A stretch of DNA of 64,000 bases from Brevibacterium aurantiacum (GTDB taxonomy: Bacteria; Actinomycetota; Actinomycetes; Actinomycetales; Brevibacteriaceae). Below are positions 1 to 8,652 of this stretch, piece after piece; within the stretch, counting starts at the first letter, position 1, and each line of letters opens with the position of its first letter. The position numbers were made by a program, and so were the translations under genes. The stretch is taken from NCBI RefSeq assembly GCF_007558825.1, contig NZ_VLTK01000004.1, positions 449,460 to 513,459 of the forward strand, written 5' to 3'. The notes under the pieces were generated by a model. The model was not told where the DNA came from and ran no database searches. It saw only the letters and a program-made list of their open reading frames with translations.

Positions 1-1851
1 GGGCACTTCCCTACCGAGGCGCGCCTGTCCTACGTCGGGCTGCTCGATCCTGTGCGCGGTCACGCGCGCACCGTTGCGGAGGCGGACCGCCGTTTCCGTG
101 CCCTCGTCATCGACAAGTCCGCTGGCACATCCCGCGACATCATCGTGTCCGCAACACATGCCCGAATCGATTCCGTCGCCGAGGTGGATTCGACGGCCGA
201 AGGTGAGTTCCCGGTCATGGAAGAGGAGTTCGAGATCGTCGAGAACGTCCTAGCCGCGGATCCGAAGTGGCAGCAGATCCTCGCCCGTCGTGGCCTGCCG
301 ATCGAACAGGTTCGGGTCGCACCGCTATCGGCCGGTGTCTTCGAATACCCTGAGGAGTCGGGGCGCAGGATCCTGCGAGGGCTCGCCTTCCTCCAACCGC
401 ACGAGACCGATTCGGCCTGGGCGCATCCGATCGACGGCCTCGTCGCGTACGTCGATGTGACCAACCGGACCGTCGATCAGATCCTCGACCTCGAGGATGT
501 TCCGGTTCCCGCCGAGCACGGAAACTACACAGATCCGGAGCTCACCGGCCCGGTGCGCACCACGCAGAAGCCGATCGAGATCACTCAGCCGGAAGGGCCG
601 AGCTTCACCCTCTCAGAGGGCAACCACATCGAATGGGAGAAGTGGTCATTCGACGTCGGCTTCGACATGCGCGAAGGCCTCATCCTGCACAACATCGCCT
701 TCAAAGACGGCGAGGCCAGCCGCACGATCCTCGACCGGGCCGCGATTGCAGAGATGGTCGTGCCCTATGGTGACCCGTCCCCGGTGCGGTCCTGGCAGAA
801 CTACTTCGACACGGGTGAATACCTCGTCGGGCAGTGGGCGAACTCGCTCGAGCTGGGCTGCGACTGCCTCGGCGACATCACTTACCTGTCCCCGTGGGTG
901 GCGAACAACCTCGGCGAACCCCGGCAGATCAAGAACGGCATCTGCATGCACGAGGAGGACGCCTCGATCCTGGCCAAGCATTCGGATCTGTGGTCGGGAG
1001 TGGACTACACCCGGCGCAACCGGAGGTTCGTCGTCTCCTTCTTCACCACTGTCGGCAATTACGACTACGGCTTCTACTGGTACCTCTACCTCGACGGCAC
1101 GATCGAGTTCGAGGCCAAGGCCACCGGGGTGGTCTTCACCTCGGCGCTGCCGAACGGATCAAGCGACTTCGCCTCAGAGATCGCACCCGGCCTGGGTGCA
1201 CCGTTCCATCAGCATCTGTTCGGGGCGCGTCTCGACTTCGCCCTCGACGGCGGCAGATGCCGGGTCGAAGAGGAGGACGTCGTGCGCCTGCCGGTCTCGG
1301 AATCCAATCCGCGCGGCAATGCCTTCAGCCGCAAACGCACCGTACTGGGTACGGAACTGGCCGCCAAGCGCGACGCAGATCAGTCGAAGGCTCGGACCTG
1401 GGTGGTGACGAACCCGGACTCGGCCAACCGCCTCGGCGAACCCGTGGGTTACAAGCTCCACCCCACGGGACTGCCGACCTTGCTTGCGGCCGAGGACTCA
1501 TCGATCCACAAGCGGGCGACGTTCGCATCAAAGGCCCTATGGGTCTCGCAGTATCACGAGGACGAGCGCTATCCGACCGGCGACTTCCCGAACCAGCATC
1601 CCGGTCACGCAGGGCTGCCCGCATGGACCGCCGCCGATCGCAGCGTCGACGGTGAGGACATCGTGGTGTGGCACAGCTTCGGCCTCACGCACTTCCCCCG
1701 GGTCGAGGACTGGCCGATCATGCCCGTGGACACCGTCGGGTTCAAGCTGCGCCCTGAGGGATTCTTCGACCGCTCCCCCGTCCTCGACGTCCCCGCTCCG
1801 GAGCCCGGTAGACACTGCGGAGGATCCGACGGAGGCTGCTGCGAGAGCTGA
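1..1851 (+). CDS. Copper-containing primary amine oxidase, 5' partial
   Basis: Copper/topaquinone amine oxidase: oxidises a primary amine to an aldehyde, releasing ammonia and hydrogen peroxide. The frame is open from base 1, so the start lies upstream; the GTG at 52 is an internal codon. In the 616 visible residues the topaquinone motif NYDY has its precursor Tyr at visible residue 354 (bases 1060-1062), the copper ligands HQH are residues 403 and 405, and the third His ligand is in LTHFPR at residue 564. The start of the visible part ([10 protein letters not shown]) resembles an N-terminal domain of the family. The tail is Cys/Gly-rich (residues after LDVPAPEPG). It resembles actinobacterial phenylethylamine, tyramine and histamine oxidases, but substrate cannot be told from sequence. 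An amidohydrolase that could supply amines lies downstream. Confidence 0.95.
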   Translation, partial: GHFPTEARLSYVGLLDPVRGHARTVAEADRRFRALVIDKSAGTSRDIIVSATHARIDSVAEVDSTAEGEFPVMEEEFEIVENVLAADPKWQQILARRGLPIEQVRVAPLSAGVFEYPEESGRRILRGLAFLQPHETDSAWAHPIDGLVAYVDVTNRTVDQILDLEDVPVPAEHGNYTDPELTGPVRTTQKPIEITQPEGPSFTLSEGNHIEWEKWSFDVGFDMREGLILHNIAFKDGEASRTILDRAAIAEMVVPYGDPSPVRSWQNYFDTGEYLVGQWANSLELGCDCLGDITYLSPWVANNLGEPRQIKNGICMHEEDASILAKHSDLWSGVDYTRRNRRFVVSFFTTVGNYDYGFYWYLYLDGTIEFEAKATGVVFTSALPNGSSDFASEIAPGLGAPFHQHLFGARLDFALDGGRCRVEEEDVVRLPVSESNPRGNAFSRKRTVLGTELAAKRDADQSKARTWVVTNPDSANRLGEPVGYKLHPTGLPTLLAAEDSSIHKRATFASKALWVSQYHEDERYPTGDFPNQHPGHAGLPAWTAADRSVDGEDIVVWHSFGLTHFPRVEDWPIMPVDTVGFKLRPEGFFDRSPVLDVPAPEPGRHCGGSDGGCCES

Positions 1852-1858
1852 AGCTCTC
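1843..1858 (+). terminator. Small hairpin overlapping the amine oxidase stop codon
   Basis: GAGAGCT and AGCTCTC form a 7-bp stem around the dinucleotide GA, and the stop codon lies inside it. There is no T-run after it. A weak candidate for a transcript end or 3' stabilising hairpin. Confidence 0.25.
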
Positions 1859-1874
1859 ACTCACGACTGCGGCT

Positions 1875-2110
1875 TCAGAGGTGCGCAGCGCGCAGAGAGC
1901 GCAAACGGTCCTCAAGACTGCCGGGGCCCTCGGCGGCGAACGCGGGAGCATTCCCGGCACGCTGATCCCTTCATCGCTGCCTGCGACCAGTTCCCGAAAC
2001 GAACGACGATCGCGCATCGCGATATCGCGCAGAATCAACAGACTCCACTGGTCTCCGAGCATCTCCAAAGCGCGGTTGATCGGACAATTCGATGGTGGGG
2101 TGGTGAGCAT
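1875..2110 (-). pseudogene. HxlR-family regulator remnant, frameshifted
   Basis: The ATG at 2110 opens a frame whose first 45 or so residues are a clear HxlR winged-helix start: CPINRALEMLGDQWSLLILR followed by RRSFRELVAGSDEGIS. After GIS the frame loses similarity and becomes Arg/Pro/Ala-rich. A different minus-strand frame then reads LEDRLRSLRAAHL and stops at 1877-1875; this looks like the expected recognition-helix and wing segment (family pattern DRLR.L.AAGL). About 16 residues separate GIS from EDRL, where the family usually has about five, so an insertion plus a frameshift is likely. The rest of the wing is missing. An alternative is an intact but divergent short protein running on to about 1742 in the first frame, which I think less likely. 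It lies between the amine oxidase and an amidohydrolase, so it may once have controlled one of them. Confidence 0.5.
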
Positions 2111-2186
2111 GGGAACTCCGAATCACGCTGATCGAAAGTTTCGCCGAGGTGGGGTGAACTTGATTTTCCACGCAGTTCGGCCCCCT

Positions 2187-2213
2187 CGGCTTGCCAGTTC
2201 GCGCACAGTTGCG
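2187..2213 (+). promoter_or_regulatory. Upstream element, copy 1
   Basis: A 27-bp element starting CGGCTTGCC and continuing into a GCGCA core matches the copy at 4342-4368 at 23 of 27 positions. It ends 44 bp before the ATG at 2258. A possible -10 box, TAGCCT (2246-2251), lies 6 bp before the ATG, so the mRNA may be leaderless; the element would then sit just upstream of the -35 region, where an activator would bind. Confidence 0.55.
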
Positions 2214-2257
2214 ACCAGGCTGTGTCGCGACCCGAGTCGTGTCACTAGCCTGTCGAC

Positions 2258-3898
2258 ATGACCACACTCATCGTCACCAACGGCCCCATCTACACCAGCG
2301 ACCCCGAACGCCCATGGGCCGAAGCCTTCTCTGTCGAAGACGGCAGGATCGGCACGGTCGGAACCCTCGACGAGGTTCGTTCATCGGTGACCGCCGACGC
2401 CGGGGTCGTCGATCTCAATGGTCGGTTCGCCATGCCCGGTCTGGTCGACGTCCACGCTCACCTCGGCCTCGGCGGGCGCCAGCTCGCATTCGAACTCCAG
2501 GTGCTGCCCAGCGACGATGTCGCCGCGATTGCGGCAAAAGTCAGACAGTGGCGAGCGGAGCTTGAGCCCGGCCAATGGGTGGTCGGCGGAATCGTCGGCT
2601 CAACTGTCATGGACGATCTCACCCACCAGGATCTACTGACCCTCGATGACGCGGCAGAAGGGCATCCCGTACTGCTGCGCGATGACACGATGCACAACCG
2701 ATGGGTGAACTCGGCCGCGTTCGAGATCCTCGGCATCACCGAGGGGTCACCGAATCCAGAGGGCGGAACGTATGTCCGGGACAGCGACGGTCTGCTCAAT
2801 GGCGTCCTCACCGAGCTGGCCTGCAGCGCAGCCGAGGCCGCGGTGCTGGAGTCGATCGGCGACGTCGCGAACTTCCATGCACGGGCTATCGGCACTGCGG
2901 TGCAGACTCTCAATTCGTTCGGAGTCACTGCTGTACAGGAATCTGCAACGATGGACTACGCACTGACAACGCTGCGCGTCCTCGACGAAGCCGGAGAACT
3001 GACCGCCCATGTGGTGGCCTCGATGCCTGCACAGCCTTTTCTGGAAGAGGGCATCACCGGCGAAGAACTCTATCGGGTCGGAGACGCGAACCACACGGCT
3101 CATCTGCATCCGACCTTCGCCAAATACGTGCTCGACGGCGTTCCGATGACTCGCACCGCGGCACTGCTCACTCCGTACCAGTGCCACCACCCCGGAGATG
3201 ATCCGACCTTCACCGGAGAACCGCTGTGGGGCCGCGAAGAGCTCGTCGCTTCGCTGCTCTCTCTGGCCGACCGTGGCCTCAGCGCGAAGCTGCATGCCAC
3301 CGGCGATGGTGCTGTCCGGTTGATCCTCGACGCCGTGGAGACCGTGAGACGTGAACGGGGCTGGAAGACGAAGTTCCACATTGCACACGTGGAGTATGTC
3401 CACGACGATGATCTGGCTCGTTTTGCCGAGCTGCAGGTTGTCCCCGACGCGTCTCCGTACCTGTGGTTCCCCTCGGTGATGCAAGAATCGATGGCCAAGC
3501 AGGTGTCGGCAGAGACCTTCGAACGTTCCTGGCCGCTGCGTCGGCTCATCGACTCCGGCGCACAGGTCTCCTGTGGTTCAGACTGGCCCTGCGCTGCTCC
3601 GACTCCGGATCCGTGGACCGGGCTGGCAACCCTGATCACCCGAGCCAACCCGGACCCTGCGGTGACAGGAGAACTCAACCCCGGCGAGGCGCTCTCCGTC
3701 GAACAGGCGATCTCAGCATTCACCCGCAACCCGGCTCACGCAATGGGCTTGGGTGAGGTCACCGGAATGCTGCGCCCCGGAATGTCCGCCGACTTCATCG
3801 TCCTGGACCGGAACCTGTTCTCCGCCGACCCTGCCCATCTGCATGAGACCACGGTCCTCACAACCTATTTCGAGGGTCGCCTGGTTCACCAAACGTGA
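2258..3898 (+). CDS. Amidohydrolase family protein (YtcJ/amidohydrolase-3 type)
   Basis: Metal-dependent hydrolase of the amidohydrolase superfamily, 546 residues, normal for the YtcJ-like group. The N-terminal beta-sandwich strand (TLIVTNGPIYTSD) is followed by the metal-binding HAH motif in GLVDVHAHLG near residue 70. Later superfamily signatures are KLHATGDGA, FHIAHVEYV and the late-strand Asp in SCGSDWP, and the composite domain closes with GMLRPGMSADFIVLD. Members include N-substituted formamide deformylases, so release of an amine for the neighbouring amine oxidase is possible but unproven. No good ribosome site precedes the ATG; with TAGCCT 6 bp upstream, leaderless translation is likely. 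A second YtcJ-like protein, also 546 residues, is at 58410. It shares the upstream element with the GMC gene at 4414. Confidence 0.88.
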   Translation: MTTLIVTNGPIYTSDPERPWAEAFSVEDGRIGTVGTLDEVRSSVTADAGVVDLNGRFAMPGLVDVHAHLGLGGRQLAFELQVLPSDDVAAIAAKVRQWRAELEPGQWVVGGIVGSTVMDDLTHQDLLTLDDAAEGHPVLLRDDTMHNRWVNSAAFEILGITEGSPNPEGGTYVRDSDGLLNGVLTELACSAAEAAVLESIGDVANFHARAIGTAVQTLNSFGVTAVQESATMDYALTTLRVLDEAGELTAHVVASMPAQPFLEEGITGEELYRVGDANHTAHLHPTFAKYVLDGVPMTRTAALLTPYQCHHPGDDPTFTGEPLWGREELVASLLSLADRGLSAKLHATGDGAVRLILDAVETVRRERGWKTKFHIAHVEYVHDDDLARFAELQVVPDASPYLWFPSVMQESMAKQVSAETFERSWPLRRLIDSGAQVSCGSDWPCAAPTPDPWTGLATLITRANPDPAVTGELNPGEALSVEQAISAFTRNPAHAMGLGEVTGMLRPGMSADFIVLDRNLFSADPAHLHETTVLTTYFEGRLVHQT

Positions 3899-3901
3899 GC
3901 C

Positions 3902-4201
3902 TCAGAGTTCGCGGAAGAAATCATCCGTGGTTGCGTTGGGGTGCTTCGCCAAGGGCGTGACCTTGACGTTCATATAGGCGAACATCGGGAAGCCCTGAAA
4001 CGTCGCGTGCAGGAAGTCGAGGTCATCGACCTCGTACATCGAGTAGTTCGAGTATTCCCCAACCACGCGCCAGATGCCCTTCATGATTCCGCGTTCCTGA
4101 AGATCGGCAGAATAGGCCTTCTCCCTGACCTGGAAATCGGCTTTGGTCTCGTCGGTCATCGATTCGGGGAATACGACGTCCATGCGTGCCAAGAAAAGCA
4201 T
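3902..4201 (-). CDS. Muconolactone isomerase-like protein
   Basis: A 99-residue protein with the ferredoxin-like fold of muconolactone delta-isomerase (MIase, CatC family, usually 90-100 residues). Family features are the start MLFLARMDVVFP, the REKAYSADLQERG helix, the strand WRVVGEYSNYSMYEV and the end PMFAYMNVKVTPLAKHP. True CatC converts muconolactone to 3-oxoadipate enol-lactone in the catechol branch; no other beta-ketoadipate gene is visible here, so this is more likely a relative acting on another lactone or enol. A strong ribosome site (GGAGGA) precedes the ATG. It is convergent with the amidohydrolase (3 bp between the genes) and divergent from the GMC gene, sharing the 4202-4413 regulatory region. 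Confidence 0.8.
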   Translation of the reverse strand: MLFLARMDVVFPESMTDETKADFQVREKAYSADLQERGIMKGIWRVVGEYSNYSMYEVDDLDFLHATFQGFPMFAYMNVKVTPLAKHPNATTDDFFREL

Positions 4202-4323
4202 GTGTTCCTCCTGCCCTGCGGGTCAGAGCTGCGCTGAGTGAGTGGATGTTCCGAACGCCACTATAGGTGCTCACGGCAGAAGGCGGTGAGGGCGTCCGCG
4301 CTTCGCGGTCCGAATTGACCCTC

Positions 4324-4358
4324 CGCGCACACGCAGTGTCCCGGCTTGCCTGTGCGCG
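4324..4358. promoter_or_regulatory. Inverted repeat in the divergent control region
   Basis: CGCGCACA (4324-4331) and TGTGCGCG (4351-4358) are perfect 8-bp inverted arms separated by 19 bp. They overlap the copy-2 upstream element and lie between the divergent muconolactone-isomerase-like and GMC genes. A plausible regulator site; the IclR protein encoded at 6129 is the nearest candidate. Confidence 0.4.
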
Positions 4359-4368
4359 CAGAGTTCCG
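4342..4368 (+). promoter_or_regulatory. Upstream element, copy 2
   Basis: Second copy of the element at 2187-2213 (23 of 27 positions identical). It ends 45 bp before the ATG at 4414, almost the same distance as copy 1. A -10-like TATTCT (4402-4407) stands 6 bp before that ATG, matching the leaderless arrangement of the first gene. Confidence 0.55.
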
Positions 4369-4413
4369 CTCCGCCCCCTGTTGCGGCGTGAGGCAGGTCT
4401 CTATTCTGACATC

Positions 4414-6051
4414 ATGAATACCACCGCAGCAGGCAACGCAGTCAGCCCTACAGGTTCGATCACCGAGCACAGCGAGACCTTCCCGACCGACCTGCCCGAC
4501 GAACGCTTCGACTATGTCGTAGTCGGTGCCGGATCTGCCGGGTGCGTGATCACCCGCAGACTCATCGATGCGGGCAAGAAGGTCTGCCTCATCGAGGCCG
4601 GCGGAGATGAGACGAACCCGAACATCGATCACCTCAACACCCTCGGTCTGATCTGGCATTCGAAACAGGACTGGGACTACTACACGACCCCACAGCCGGC
4701 GGCCATGAATCGCAAGATCCACCTGCCCCGCGGAAAGGTCCTCGGCGGATCGAACGCACTCAATGCGGTGATCTGGGTTCGCGGCGATGCCTGGGACTAC
4801 GAGCAGTGGGTGGAATCGGGCTGCCCTGGCTGGTCCTGGGACGAAGTCCTGCCCGTGTTCAAGGCCATCGAGAACTATGACGGCGAACTCACGGACAATC
4901 GGGGCACGGACGGGCCTATGGACGTGCGCATCGGCTACGAGCGCAATCCCATCCAGGAGGACATGGTCACCGCCGGTGAGCAGACCGGTCTGAGCTACAA
5001 CCCGGACTACAACTCCGGCAGCGTCGAGGGCATCTCCCGGATCCAGCTCAATGTCCGCGACGGCAAGCGATTGAACACCTGGCGCGCCTACCTCAAGCCC
5101 TGCCTCGGCGATGGGAATCTCACGATCCTGACGTCGACGCACGCACGTCGGCTCCTCGCCGACGACAAGCAGATCACGGGAGTCGAGGTGGACTTCCGCG
5201 GCCGTGTCGGCACGATCACCGCCGAAGAGGTCATCCTCACGTCCGGTGCGCTGGCCTCACCGGAGCTGCTCCTGCGTTCGGGAATCGGCCCTGCCGAAGA
5301 GCTGCGCGAGGTCGAAGTCGATCCGATCCACGACCTGCCAGGGGTGGGCAAGAACCTCCAGGATCATTGGCTCTCCCCGGTCATCTTCACCACCGGATCC
5401 GAGCCCGTGCCGATGGGTGAGGTCGCCCCCGCCGAGGTGCATCTGTTCTGGAAATCGAAGCCTGACCTTCCGGTGCCCGACACCCAACCCCTGTTCTTCT
5501 CGGTACCGATGTATGCCCAGGATTCCGCGCCGAATGTGCAGTCGGGTCCGGACAACGCGTTCACCCTCCAAGGTGGGATCGTTCGTCCCGAGTCCCGTGG
5601 CGAGGTCACGCTCAGCGGACCGAATCCGCAGGACCCGACGCTGGTCAACCCGAATGTGCTGGCCGAGCAGGCCGATGTCGACGCCCTCGTGGCTTCGGTG
5701 AAGCAGTGCCGGGAGATCGGACGCGCCGAGGCGCTGGCAGCGTGGGAGCCGACCGAGATCTTCCCCGGCCCCGAGGTCGCCGATGAGGATCTCGAAGACT
5801 ATGTCCGAGGATCTGTGGTGACCTACCACCACCAGGTCGGGACCTGCCGAATGGGCCAGGACGAAACCGCCGTCGTCGATCCGCAGTCGTTCAAGGTCCA
5901 CGGGCTGGCCGGCCTGCGGATCGCCGACGCTTCGATCATGCCGCAGGTGCCCACCGGCAACACGAATGCGCCCACGATCATGATCGCCGAACGTGCTGCC
6001 GCCGCACTGATCGGCTCCACGGTCGAGGGAATCACTGCGCCAGGACAGTAG
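4414..6051 (+). CDS. GMC-family FAD oxidoreductase (choline dehydrogenase-like)
   Basis: Flavoprotein of the glucose-methanol-choline family, 545 residues, which oxidises an alcohol to an aldehyde or ketone. The FAD-binding motif is DYVVVGAGSAGCVI near residue 40, with LIEAGGDE after it. The substrate region contains HLPRGKVLGGSNALNAVIWV. The catalytic end has YHHQVGTCRMG and GNTNAPTIMIAERAA, carrying the family His and Asn. I take the ATG at 4414: an in-frame extension to 4267 has no family similarity, and the -10-like TATTCT 6 bp upstream suggests a leaderless mRNA. The choline-dehydrogenase-like group is broad, so the substrate is unknown. The IclR gene follows 77 bp later and the same upstream element controls the amidohydrolase, suggesting one catabolic unit. 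Confidence 0.9.
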   Translation: MNTTAAGNAVSPTGSITEHSETFPTDLPDERFDYVVVGAGSAGCVITRRLIDAGKKVCLIEAGGDETNPNIDHLNTLGLIWHSKQDWDYYTTPQPAAMNRKIHLPRGKVLGGSNALNAVIWVRGDAWDYEQWVESGCPGWSWDEVLPVFKAIENYDGELTDNRGTDGPMDVRIGYERNPIQEDMVTAGEQTGLSYNPDYNSGSVEGISRIQLNVRDGKRLNTWRAYLKPCLGDGNLTILTSTHARRLLADDKQITGVEVDFRGRVGTITAEEVILTSGALASPELLLRSGIGPAEELREVEVDPIHDLPGVGKNLQDHWLSPVIFTTGSEPVPMGEVAPAEVHLFWKSKPDLPVPDTQPLFFSVPMYAQDSAPNVQSGPDNAFTLQGGIVRPESRGEVTLSGPNPQDPTLVNPNVLAEQADVDALVASVKQCREIGRAEALAAWEPTEIFPGPEVADEDLEDYVRGSVVTYHHQVGTCRMGQDETAVVDPQSFKVHGLAGLRIADASIMPQVPTGNTNAPTIMIAERAAAALIGSTVEGITAPGQ

Positions 6052-6128
6052 CGGATAGGCACGTACGCCCTCCTCGCGTTGCGGCTCGGATAGGATGAAC
6101 GTCCGAGGCCGTCGAGGAGGGCAGACGC

Positions 6129-6845
6129 GTGAGCAGCAACGAAACCAACCCCGCGCCCAAGCCCGGCCGCGGAGTCCGATCCCAGACGCTGGAGCGAGCC
6201 CTCGATGCTCTCCAGCTCCTTGCTGATGGACGACAGCGCACCAGCAGGGAACTCGCCGCGGAGCTCGACCTGCACAGGTCCATCGTCTATCGAATTCTGC
6301 GCACGCTGGAGGACTATTCTCTCGTCACGCGCAACGAAGACGGGCGGTTCCGGGTCGGACTGGGCATGACTGCCCTGGCAAAATCTGGAATCGGCGACGT
6401 CGAAATGGAAATCGCGGCGGTCCTGCAGGAACTGTCGAATGTCACCTCGGCGACGGCGATCTTCTGCGCGCGACAGCGCAATGATGCCGTCGTCCTGTCA
6501 TCGACCCGACCGGGGCAGAGCCCGGCCTCTGTCGCTGTGCGAACGGGCAGTCGCTTCCCAGTGGACAACAGCGCGCCCGGCCTGGCGATCCTGTCCCTGC
6601 AGGAGCACAGTGAGCACGATGTCGATGAGGTGGCACTGGCCAGACAGACGGGCTACGTTCACACCAAGGGTCAGCCGTTCATCGGACTCGAAGCCGTCGC
6701 CGCTCCTGTGAGAATGCCCGACGGGCAGGAAGCCAGTCTTTCCCTCCTGTTCCCTGTGGGCGACAAAGATGTGCAGCTCATGGTCAACGAACTGCGGATA
6801 TACAGCGAACGCCTGATCTCTCCCGCGAACGACTGGCAGCTCTGA
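6129..6845 (+). CDS. IclR-family transcriptional regulator
   Basis: 238-residue regulator with an N-terminal winged helix (TLERALDALQLLADGRQRTS, then ELAAELDLHRSIVYRILRTL) and a C-terminal effector domain (RTGSRFPVDNSAPGLAILSL). The effector domain is short, and the usual IclR_C end is poorly matched. The GTG start has a good ribosome site (GAGGAGGG) a few bases upstream. It lies downstream of and codirectional with the GMC gene. IclR proteins commonly control adjacent catabolic genes, so the paired upstream elements at 2187 and 4342 are reasonable targets, as inference. A role in the following sty operon is less likely because that has its own AraC gene. Confidence 0.9.
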   Translation: MSSNETNPAPKPGRGVRSQTLERALDALQLLADGRQRTSRELAAELDLHRSIVYRILRTLEDYSLVTRNEDGRFRVGLGMTALAKSGIGDVEMEIAAVLQELSNVTSATAIFCARQRNDAVVLSSTRPGQSPASVAVRTGSRFPVDNSAPGLAILSLQEHSEHDVDEVALARQTGYVHTKGQPFIGLEAVAAPVRMPDGQEASLSLLFPVGDKDVQLMVNELRIYSERLISPANDWQL

Positions 6846-6966
6846 CTGCTCGCATCCTTGGCCGATGGCCGCGTCGACGGCCTGAACCTCCACTATCCGT
6901 TTTGCGAAAAATCCCAGCTTTATCCCCGGCACCATTGTGTGCGGTACGCCACTTTCGGTAGATTCG

Positions 6967-7019
6967 TTGCTCACATAGAGAGCAGAAGTTACTAATGTGC
7001 TCGATATGCGAACACGCAT
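6967..7019 (+). promoter_or_regulatory. Candidate promoter of the sty operon with a small dyad
   Basis: TTGCTC (6967-6972) and TACTAA (6990-6995) are separated by 17 bp and fit a sigma-70-type promoter. Just downstream, ATGCG-AACA-CGCAT (7006-7019) is a perfect 5-bp inverted repeat in the leader. The styA start is about 60 bp after the -10 box. Confidence 0.45.
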
Positions 7020-7060
7020 GAATCTACAGTCGGACATCGACGTCCATCCGAGAGGAACGA

Positions 7061-8293
7061 ATGATGAAGAGCATCGGGATCATCGGCGCAGGAGTCGCCG
7101 GACTCCACCTGGGTCTGCAACTGCGTCAGCATGGAATCGCCACGACCATCTACACCAACCGCACACCCGAAGAGGTTGCCGATGGCAAGGTGATGAACAG
7201 TGTCGCCCATATGCACGTGACTCTCGAGCTGGAGGAGGACCTCGGGATCAACCATTGGACCGAGGACCAGTACTACTACACCCACCACTACCACTACAAC
7301 GGCTGGGGCGAGGAGCGGACTTTCCAGGGTCAGTTCGCGTCACCTTCACGGACGCTGGACTATCGAATCTATCTGCCCCAGCTGATGAAGGACTTCACCG
7401 ACCGCGGCGGCGTCATCGAATATCGTGATCTTGCAGTCGCCGACATCCAGGACCTCAGCGAAGTCCACGATCTCGTCGTGGTCTCGACCGGCAAAGGGGA
7501 AATCGGCGCAATGTTCCCCAAACGCGCGGACAAGTCACCTTACGATCGCCCTCAGCGCAAACTTGCTGTGGGGTTCTGGAAGGGCGTCGAACGCTGCGAT
7601 CCGAACGGCGTCGGAGTCAGCGTCGTTCCCGGCGTCGGAGAACTCCTTGCCATTCCGATGTGGTCATTCTCCGGCGATGTCATGGCCCTCTTGTTCGAAA
7701 GCGTGCCCGGCGGCGTACAGGAACCGCTCACCGATCAGCGCTATGCGGATGATCCTGAGGCCTACCGCCAGCTCACGCTCGACATGCTCAAGGAGCACCA
7801 CCCCACCGTCTACGACCGAGTCAACCACGACGAATTCCGCCTCCAGTCCGACTCAGACAAAGACATCCTCCAGGGTGCCTTCACTCCAGTGATGCGCGAA
7901 GACTACGCCCGCCTCCCCAACGGCAAATTCCTCCTGGCATTGGGTGACGTGCACCTGACCATGGACCCTGTACAAGCACAGGGCGCGAACTCAACCGCCT
8001 ATTCGGCTCGAGTCGTCGGCGATGCGATCATCGAAGACGATGTCTTCGACGAACGTTTCATGAAGAAGGTGGCAGCCCGTCGCAATGAACGCCTCGAGGC
8101 CGCCAACGACTGGCTCAATACAATCATCCACACTCCCACCCTTCCGCAGATCCCGAAGCTCTTCAGCGCCATGGTCGACAACCAGGAGCTGACGGATGAG
8201 TTCACCGAGAACTTCAACCACCCCATCCATCAGATTGACCTGCTGGCCAGCGAAGAGCGTGTGGACGCGGCCATTGAGCGCACATCTGCCTGA
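7061..8293 (+). CDS. styA: Styrene monooxygenase-type FAD oxygenase (StyA-like)
   Basis: Group E flavin monooxygenase, 410 residues, close to the usual length of about 415 for StyA; such enzymes use reduced FAD from a partner reductase to epoxidise styrene or indole-type double bonds. The dinucleotide motif is GIIGAGVAGLHLGL. Further StyA landmarks are SPSRTLDYRIYLPQLM, the strand LVVVSTGKGEIG, DILQGAFTPV and LGDVHLTMDPVQAQGANSTAY. Numbering from the first ATG, residues N46, V48, H50, Y73, H76 and S96 match the fingerprint I recall for styrene (not indole) monooxygenases. AGAGGA precedes tandem ATGs at 7061 and 7064. First gene of a four-gene operon with an EthD-like protein, a flavin reductase and an AraC regulator. 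Confidence 0.92.
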   Translation: MMKSIGIIGAGVAGLHLGLQLRQHGIATTIYTNRTPEEVADGKVMNSVAHMHVTLELEEDLGINHWTEDQYYYTHHYHYNGWGEERTFQGQFASPSRTLDYRIYLPQLMKDFTDRGGVIEYRDLAVADIQDLSEVHDLVVVSTGKGEIGAMFPKRADKSPYDRPQRKLAVGFWKGVERCDPNGVGVSVVPGVGELLAIPMWSFSGDVMALLFESVPGGVQEPLTDQRYADDPEAYRQLTLDMLKEHHPTVYDRVNHDEFRLQSDSDKDILQGAFTPVMREDYARLPNGKFLLALGDVHLTMDPVQAQGANSTAYSARVVGDAIIEDDVFDERFMKKVAARRNERLEAANDWLNTIIHTPTLPQIPKLFSAMVDNQELTDEFTENFNHPIHQIDLLASEERVDAAIERTSA

Positions 8294-8334
8294 GCCCCGC
8301 ACTCACCGAATCGAACTCAAGACTGGAGCCGACC

Positions 8335-8652
8335 ATGCACAAACTGCTCGTTCTCTACCCCGAGCCCACCGACCGCGCCACGTTCATCGACTACTACACC
8401 ACGACCCACCTGCCGCTCGCCAAGCGCCTGCCCGGAATGCTGAGCTGGACGTACTCGGTCGATATCACCACGGATAAGGACGGCAACTCGCCTTACTTCG
8501 CGATCTTCGAAGCAGCATTCCCCGACCAGGACACATTCGCAAGCGCAATGGCTTCACAGGTGGGCCAGGATGTCGCCGCAGATGTGGGCAACTACGCCAC
8601 CGGCGGGGCCACCATCGTCGATTTCGCAGTATCAGGAGGAGAAGAATCATGA
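8335..8652 (+). CDS. EthD-family protein
   Basis: A 105-residue protein with the EthD dimeric alpha-beta-barrel fold: MHKLLVLYPEPTDRATFIDY, then the family segment HLPLAKRLPGMLSW. EthD domains occur as small accessory or cofactor-free proteins next to oxygenases. It lies 41 bp after styA and its last four bases overlap the start of the flavin reductase (ATGA), so it belongs to the operon. Small proteins of related fold accompany the oxygenase in indole-degrading iif clusters, where one acts on the oxygenated product; a similar role is possible here. A GGAG ribosome site precedes the ATG. Confidence 0.85.
   Translation: MHKLLVLYPEPTDRATFIDYYTTTHLPLAKRLPGMLSWTYSVDITTDKDGNSPYFAIFEAAFPDQDTFASAMASQVGQDVAADVGNYATGGATIVDFAVSGGEES

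Noticed and set aside
1742..1874. Continuation of the HxlR frame beyond the remnant
   Set aside because: Residues there are Arg/Ser/Gly-rich and antisense to the amine oxidase end; no HxlR similarity, so I ended the remnant at 1875.
3902..4201. True CatC of the catechol beta-ketoadipate pathway
   Set aside because: The fold matches, but no catA, catB or pca gene is near, so I call it only MIase-like.
4267..4413. Extended start of the GMC gene
   Set aside because: The extra codons span the control element and lack similarity; the ATG at 4414 has a matching -10 box.
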